Assembly (NCBI GenBank): GCA_963923025.1
Contig: CAWUKV010000197.1
Span: 1-10,319, forward strand
DNA from: CAWUKV01 sp963923025
GTDB taxonomy: Bacteria; Cyanobacteriota; Cyanobacteriia; Phormidesmidales; Phormidesmidaceae
Length of the DNA: 10,319 bases
Direction of reading: 5' to 3'
Numbering within the stretch: position 1 is the stretch's first letter; each line of letters starts with the position of its first letter. Below are positions 6,111-10,319 of the stretch, one piece after another. The notes under the pieces are model-generated. The model saw nothing but the letters and a program-made list of their open reading frames with translations, ran no database searches and had not been told where the DNA came from. A program made the position numbers and the translations under genes.

Positions 6111-7698
6111 ACAACTGGCGGTCTAGCTTGAGGGATTGGCCGGGGGCAAGCTGCCGCACCTGAGGCGCGAGGTCTTGCCAGGGCTGGAGCTGACTGGGCT
6201 GGTAGGTGCGGCTCATCACCACGTAGATAGACGTCTGAGCGCCGCCAATGCCTGCGGTCATGACGCTATCCCAGCTTTCGGCACTGAGTTCGTCTCGGAC
6301 CTGCCACTGATTGCCCTGCCAGGTGAACTGACGCTTGAACTGGAAGGGGGCTGCGGTTTTGCCGGTGATTAGCATCTTTTGCAGCAGCTTACGGATGAGG
6401 TTGGGGAAGAAACGGCCTACGGTAAGCATGACCACGCGCAAAATCATCAGGTTCAGCGGCGTCATCTGTTTTTGCTTGGCCCAGCCGAGGGGACCGGAGA
6501 TAGTGACCTGATCGTCTTCGACTTGGTACTGGTAGTCGCCCACCAGATGGCCGACGGCATTCTTGAGCTTGCTACCCTGGCGGACTTGGAGGGAGAACTG
6601 AGTATCAGACAGGACGAGGCGGTCATCACGGAAGAATTTGAATGCGCCGCCCTTGTTCAATGCCAGGTAAAGCTTAGTGTCCTGGCGCTGGTCGATGAGG
6701 ATACGGGCGTTGGGTAGCCAAACGCGACCAGGCTGGGCGGGTTTGGTAGGCGGGCGGTCCTCGACAAAGTCTTTCCAGGTGAGCAGGTAGTTCCAGGTAT
6801 GGTGGCCGACAATGTGGTCGTCGGCGTAGCAGGTGCCGACACCATTCTTGAGCCCTTCCAGAAAGCGATCGTTGATGCTGAGGGCTTCGGGCATCCAGCG
6901 GCCAACTAACTCAAACCCGTGGGGAAAGAAGTTGTAGGTGTTGCGGCTGGTATATTCGCCGCCGTAGGAGCCATCGGGGTGAACAAAGTGAGTGACGAGG
7001 CGGACGCCGCTTGCGATCGCAGCCTTCAATTCTTCACTGGGTCGAAACCCATACACCCGCGCCAGGCAGGAAATCGTCAGAGTGTGGTAGCCCGGATCAC
7101 AGCCTTCGTACTCTTGAAACCAGCCTTCTGGGTCCTGCCACGATAGTACCTGGGCCAGGCGGTCTTTGATGGCCTGTTCCCATTTGTTGGTGTTTAGCAG
7201 ACGCGATGCCAGCTCTAGACATAGCACAATGAGTGCCTGGTGATTGGTCAGCCGTCCGCTTTCTTGGTGGTGGGCTAGCCAGTCTGCCCGCGTTTCGAAA
7301 AACTTCAGCGCTGTTGGGTTTTCTAACCCCAGTAGACGGTAGCTTTCGAGGCAGGCCAGCAGAGAAAAGGCGGCTGCGCCCCCAGCTCGCTCAAAGGGGA
7401 AATAGTCGTCGCAGGAGCCGTCGGGGTGGGCGCTCTTGGCGGCAAACTCAATGCCAGCTTCCACCCAGTCGCGGATAGCGGGCTGTTGGTAATAAGGGTT
7501 ATCCGGCAGGGGCATGTCGTAAACCAGCGCCAGGGGCCAGACAAACTCCTGGGACATGCCGCTGGGGAAGTCAATGATTTTGTACTGCCAGTAGTTGCGG
7601 TCGAAGCAACCGTAGTGGGGGCTATGGGGGTTGCGGTCCTGCAGGGTCAGAATCTTAGGAATCTGGGCCAGGGCCGCGCGGGCAAAGAGGTCTTTCAT
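6109..7698 (-). CDS. Uncharacterised toroid-like protein, possible polysaccharide-lyase-type enzyme
   Basis: Protein of 529 residues that I cannot assign to a named family. No signal peptide or convincing membrane helix is seen, so it is probably cytoplasmic. Residues 1-315 are helical and rich in aromatic residues, with recurrent turn motifs spaced through them: HPDGSCDDYFPF (91-102), DPEGWFQEYEGCDPGYHT (189-206), HPDGSYGGEYTSRNTYNFFP (240-259) and YADDHIVGHHTWNY (291-304). That pattern is typical of alpha/alpha-toroid enzymes. An early CFDRNYWQYKIIDFPSG (31-47) is distinctive. Residues 325-529 are beta-rich (ILIDQRQ, LYLALNKGGAFKFFRDD, YQVEDDQVTISG), like the C-terminal sandwich of heparinase-type lyases. 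Catalytic residues are not identified; His240, His260 and the His299-His300 pair are candidates. I choose the ATG at 7698: the 20 extra codons of the longer frame (to 7758) run through palindromic repeat DNA. Its place between GT2 and AglD-like genes suggests a role in glycan modification or assembly. The function is inference. Confidence 0.8.
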   Translation of the reverse strand: MKDLFARAALAQIPKILTLQDRNPHSPHYGCFDRNYWQYKIIDFPSGMSQEFVWPLALVYDMPLPDNPYYQQPAIRDWVEAGIEFAAKSAHPDGSCDDYFPFERAGGAAAFSLLACLESYRLLGLENPTALKFFETRADWLAHHQESGRLTNHQALIVLCLELASRLLNTNKWEQAIKDRLAQVLSWQDPEGWFQEYEGCDPGYHTLTISCLARVYGFRPSEELKAAIASGVRLVTHFVHPDGSYGGEYTSRNTYNFFPHGFELVGRWMPEALSINDRFLEGLKNGVGTCYADDHIVGHHTWNYLLTWKDFVEDRPPTKPAQPGRVWLPNARILIDQRQDTKLYLALNKGGAFKFFRDDRLVLSDTQFSLQVRQGSKLKNAVGHLVGDYQYQVEDDQVTISGPLGWAKQKQMTPLNLMILRVVMLTVGRFFPNLIRKLLQKMLITGKTAAPFQFKRQFTWQGNQWQVRDELSAESWDSVMTAGIGGAQTSIYVVMSRTYQPSQLQPWQDLAPQVRQLAPGQSLKLDRQL

Positions 7699-7718
7699 GG
7701 GGTGGGCATATATGAGAG

Positions 7719-7775
7719 GCACAGCATGCTGTGCCCGTACAAAGAATAGGAGGTGCACAGCATGCTGTGCCCGTA
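7719..7775. repeat. Pair of perfect 16-bp palindromes with extended direct repeat
   Basis: The palindrome GCACAGCATGCTGTGC occurs at 7719-7734 and 7755-7770, each followed by CCGTA, making two identical 21-bp units 36 bp apart. The extra CCGTA has no matching TACGG on the other side, so each unit looks like a full palindrome that has lost one outer arm. They fill the 78-bp gap between the GT2 and toroid-protein genes and could form RNA hairpins there. They resemble short palindromic repeats common between cyanobacterial genes. Confidence 0.85.
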
Positions 7776-7776
7776 G

Positions 7777-8760
7777 TTACAGCAATTCCCGCTGGCGTTG
7801 GCGTTTGGCGTGGGAGTCAATCTCGGCCCGGCGCAGCCGCAGCTGTACGTCCTCCAGCAGCTTGCGGTTAACCGACATGACATCGGCGATAATGCCAAAA
7901 ATCCATAGCTGGAAGCCCATTAGCAGCAAAATGGCGGTCAGGATTAGGCTGGGAATGTGACTCCGTCCCGTCTGCTCAAAGAACATGAAATAGAGCCACA
8001 GCCAGCGGATGCCTAGCAGCATACCGAGGCCAAAGGGAATCGTGCCCAAGATGGTGAAGAACGACAGCGGCCGATAAGTGACAAAAATGCGCAGGATAGT
8101 GAAGAGCGATCGCTGCACGTAGGCAAAGATGCTTTTAACTAGGCGGGAGGGCCGCAGGTAGCCGTTGGTGCGAATAGGCACGGAGGCAATTGCCATGCCC
8201 TTTTGGCCCGCCTGGATAATCGTTTCTAGAGTGTAGGTGTACTCGTTAAAGACATTGAGCTGTAGGGCGGCGTTGCGACTCATGGCGCGAAAGCCGCTGG
8301 GGGCATCGGCAACTTGGGTGTTACTGGCGACGCGCACGGCCCAGCTGCCCAGCTTTTGCAGCACTTTCTTGATGGGTGAGAAGTGCTTGATCTGTAGGAT
8401 GGGTCTAGCCCCAACTACAATTTCGGCATCTCCGTCGAGAATGGGCTGGATGAGTTTGGGAATGTCGGCGGCGCAGTACTGGTTGTCGGCGTCGGTGTTG
8501 ACGATGATGTCAGCACCGGATTTTAGGCAAGCTTCGAGACCGGCCATGAAGCCCTTTGCCAGCCCTTGGTTGTGGTCAAAGCTGACGATGTGGTCTACGC
8601 CCCATTCGCGGGCCACATCTACGGTGCGGTCTACGCTGCCGTCGTTAATGATCAGCCATTCGACCTTATCGACGCCGGGTAGCTCACGCGGGAGTTCTGA
8701 TAGGGCAATACCCAGCGTGCCTTCTTCGTTGTAGCAGGGGATCTGAATAATCAGCTTCAT
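7777..8760 (-). CDS. Polyprenyl-phosphate sugar synthase-like GT2 glycosyltransferase
   Basis: Membrane-anchored family 2 glycosyltransferase of 327 residues in the DPM1/GtrB/ArnC-like group, which transfers a hexose or similar sugar from a nucleotide donor to undecaprenyl or another polyprenyl phosphate at the cytoplasmic face. Motifs: PCYNEE (8-13), IINDGSVDRT (37-46), the DXD-containing NTDADNQY (88-95), DAPSGFRAMSR (152-162) and RPSRLVKS (203-210), the region preceding the membrane anchor in this group. Two hydrophobic helices (about 232-255 and 270-293) are followed by a basic tail (RLRRAE...KRQRQRELL), typical of DPM1-like enzymes with a C-terminal two-helix anchor. The ATG at 8760 begins the beta strand of the fold directly; no Shine-Dalgarno is visible. 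It lies 49 bp after the GT-C gene, which would use a polyprenyl-phosphate sugar as donor, so the two probably work as a pair. The identity of the sugar is not visible. Confidence 0.88.
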   Translation of the reverse strand: MKLIIQIPCYNEEGTLGIALSELPRELPGVDKVEWLIINDGSVDRTVDVAREWGVDHIVSFDHNQGLAKGFMAGLEACLKSGADIIVNTDADNQYCAADIPKLIQPILDGDAEIVVGARPILQIKHFSPIKKVLQKLGSWAVRVASNTQVADAPSGFRAMSRNAALQLNVFNEYTYTLETIIQAGQKGMAIASVPIRTNGYLRPSRLVKSIFAYVQRSLFTILRIFVTYRPLSFFTILGTIPFGLGMLLGIRWLWLYFMFFEQTGRSHIPSLILTAILLLMGFQLWIFGIIADVMSVNRKLLEDVQLRLRRAEIDSHAKRQRQRELL

Positions 8761-8809
8761 TAGAATTGGAGGATAGGGCGTTAGCTATAGCAGCGAAAAG
8801 CGAAACAGA

Positions 8810-10270
8810 TTAAACGGGAGCCATTTGGTTATTAGGGCGGGGTTGGCTGAGCCTCCAGCCGCGCCATAGGAACCAAACGGCAGTGGCGACCAGGAGAGCC
8901 GCGATCGCAAACCCGGCCCAAACCGGAAACCCCGCTACCGGTAAGAACCACCACCACACCGCTACAATGCGCAGCAGCTCGGCTTCCGCCAGGCTACCCA
9001 GCTCTGGTGGTGCGCCGACGTTAGCAACAATGTCTTGTACTGGGGTGGTAAAAGCCGCTTGTAGCTGCCGGAACGTTGCACCCCAAATGTTAATAATGGG
9101 CGCACCGCCAGGGTCGCTCCACAGCGACAGCGTTTGCATCAGCAGATCGGTGCTTTGGTCGGCGACTTCTGCATAGTAGCGCTGGTAAAAGGCAACGAGG
9201 GTGGGGGAATTAACTACAAAGCCCAGCAGGATTAGGCCCGCCACCGGCATGCGCCAGCGTCGCCCCAGCAGCCCGACCGGCACCATCATGGCGGGGATAA
9301 TCGGTACTAGAAATCGCGGTCCCCAGTTCCAGCCGTTAAAGGCCCAGCCGCTGTGGAGCAGCCAAAAGCCCATGAAGATGCCCACTAGTGCTACCCATTC
9401 GGCTTTGCGGTGTTGCCACAGTGCCCAAATGCCCACAACCGCTAGCACTGTGGGGGGACTGTAAAGAAAGAGACCACCGCCCGCGCTGGGGCTAACTAAT
9501 TGCCCAATGGCACGGGGGATGAAGCCGTCAAAGCTGAGCTGCGAAGTGTCTTGACCTGACGAGGCCCAGCTGCCAAAGCGGGCGTAGTTATAGAGCAAGA
9601 ACAAGCCAACCCCAGCGGCACCGCCGACACAGGGGATGAGAATGCGCCACCAAGCGTACTGCTTAAGCAGAAAGTACAGGGCCAGGACCGGTGCGAGGAG
9701 AATTCCGGCAGGCTTGGCTGCGATCGCTAGGGCAGCCAGCACACCCGCACTAATGTGAGCTGCACGCGAGTGACCAAAGGCCAGATATAGCGCCAGCGTG
9801 ATGATGAAGGAGAGTAGCGGCTCCGCAAAAAATTCTCGGGAGTAGACTAAGGCAATAGTGCCAAAGGTGAAGCCCACTGCGGCGATATAGGCTCCGCTGC
9901 GGGTGCCGCCTAGGCGGACGGTCATGAGCCAGACCAGCACGGCGGTTCCTGCGGTTAGAAGAATGTTGAGGACTAAACCGCAGGTGGCCGAGGTGTATTG
10001 GGTGGGTAGGTTCAACAGGTTGCCGATAAGCATGCCCAGACCGACAAAGGGCGTGGCTACTAAGGGTAAGAGCGGGTAGCGAATGGAGTAATACTGACCG
10101 TCGGGGCCTTGAATACCACCTGCACCGGGTTGAATGGTGAAGTTGCCCTTAGTAATCAGTGACTGGGACATTTGCAGCATGTCGTTGCCGTCTACGCCCC
10201 AAATGCCAGGTTTCAAAAAGGCAACGAGAAACAGGCTGATACCCACAAACAGGGCAATCAGGACTGGCAC
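8810..10270 (-). CDS. GT-C superfamily membrane glycosyltransferase (GT39/ArnT-like)
   Basis: Polytopic protein of at least 486 residues with around ten hydrophobic segments, resembling the PMT/ArnT-like GT-C transferases that use polyprenyl-phosphate sugars on the outer face of the plasma membrane. After the first helix (1-20) a loop carries acidic residues (IWGVDGNDML, D27 and D30) where GT-C enzymes place catalytic acids, and then PDGQYYSIRYPLLPL (56-70), a motif I associate with bacterial members. GWNWGPRFLVPIIP (313-326) is another family-like segment. The C-terminus has a soluble loop (about 365-435), a last helix and a basic tail. The GTG at 10270 is the first start-like codon seen, but it lacks a ribosome binding site, its first two bases lie within an inverted repeat, and the frame stays open to the right edge (base 10318). 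The true start may therefore lie outside. It pairs functionally with the downstream GT2. Acceptor (lipid, protein or polysaccharide) unknown. Confidence 0.82.
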   Translation of the reverse strand: MPVLIALFVGISLFLVAFLKPGIWGVDGNDMLQMSQSLITKGNFTIQPGAGGIQGPDGQYYSIRYPLLPLVATPFVGLGMLIGNLLNLPTQYTSATCGLVLNILLTAGTAVLVWLMTVRLGGTRSGAYIAAVGFTFGTIALVYSREFFAEPLLSFIITLALYLAFGHSRAAHISAGVLAALAIAAKPAGILLAPVLALYFLLKQYAWWRILIPCVGGAAGVGLFLLYNYARFGSWASSGQDTSQLSFDGFIPRAIGQLVSPSAGGGLFLYSPPTVLAVVGIWALWQHRKAEWVALVGIFMGFWLLHSGWAFNGWNWGPRFLVPIIPAMMVPVGLLGRRWRMPVAGLILLGFVVNSPTLVAFYQRYYAEVADQSTDLLMQTLSLWSDPGGAPIINIWGATFRQLQAAFTTPVQDIVANVGAPPELGSLAEAELLRIVAVWWWFLPVAGFPVWAGFAIAALLVATAVWFLWRGWRLSQPRPNNQMAPV

Positions 10271-10295
10271 ATGCTGCCAACCGGGTGCAGCATGT
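10269..10295. other. Inverted repeat at the apparent start of the GT-C gene
   Basis: ACATGCTGC (10269-10277) is exactly complementary to GCAGCATGT (10287-10295), a 9-bp stem around a 9-nt loop. It overlaps the first two bases of the GTG at 10270-10268. If the coding frame continues upstream, this repeat lies within the gene and may mean little. Confidence 0.45.
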
Positions 10296-10319
10296 CTTTC
10301 AGTCCCCCAGTGACCGGGG

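Noticed and set aside
6379..6717. A 112-codon plus-strand open frame opposite the toroid gene
   Set aside because: It is antisense to a longer protein with coherent motifs and has no ribosome binding site or neighbour in that orientation.
7719..7775. A CRISPR-like repeat-spacer unit (two 21-bp copies, 15-bp gap)
   Set aside because: Only two copies, the spacer is too short, the repeat is a perfect palindrome, and no cas gene is nearby.
8237..8734. A 165-codon plus-strand open frame
   Set aside because: It lies wholly opposite the well-supported GT2 gene, has low-complexity composition and shows no recognisable motif.

Overview
The window looks like a chromosomal segment of a cyanobacterium. 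Seven perfect copies of the HIP1 octamer GCGATCGC occur in 10.3 kb (starts at 741, 4284, 5650, 7013, 8106, 8901 and 9720), against roughly one per 65 kb expected by chance. The window also carries an adjacent cruF-cruG pair, the genes for the late steps of myxol glycoside (myxoxanthophyll) synthesis, which is typical of cyanobacteria. The base composition is moderately GC-rich. A Leptolyngbya/Nodosilinea-type or related lineage would fit, but that is a guess.

Layout: the left edge holds the 3' four-fifths of leuS (leucyl-tRNA synthetase) on the plus strand, ending at 2111. Everything else is on the minus strand and converges on leuS. Reading the minus strand from the right edge leftwards: a GT-C type membrane glycosyltransferase (10270-8810, possibly starting beyond the edge), a polyprenyl-phosphate sugar synthase-like GT2 enzyme (8760-7777), an unrecognised soluble protein that looks like an alpha/alpha-toroid plus beta-sandwich (polysaccharide-lyase-like) enzyme (7698-6109), a UPF0104/AglD-type membrane protein (5952-5005), a small YiaA/YiaB-type two-helix membrane protein (4756-4475), cruF (4303-3419) and cruG (3418-2216). 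No gap between genes exceeds about 250 bp. I see no tRNA, rRNA, transposase or CRISPR array.

Two functional groups stand out. cruF and cruG are butted together (TAA directly followed by GTG) and act successively on a carotenoid: 1',2'-hydration, then sugar transfer to the 2'-hydroxyl. A good HLR1-like (RpaB-type) direct repeat lies about 45 bp upstream of cruF, which fits the known light response of myxoxanthophyll. The second group is the four-gene set at 5005-10270. It joins a lipid-linked sugar maker, a membrane glycosyltransferase able to use such a donor, a toroid enzyme and an AglD-like integral membrane protein. Together they look like a small cell-surface or lipid glycosylation pathway that I cannot match to a described system.

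The gaps in the second group are marked by short repeats: two copies of a perfect 16-bp palindrome, a tandem 21-bp duplication at a stop codon, and what looks like a dispersed G-rich repeat. A tandem 14-bp duplication also sits at the cruG stop codon.
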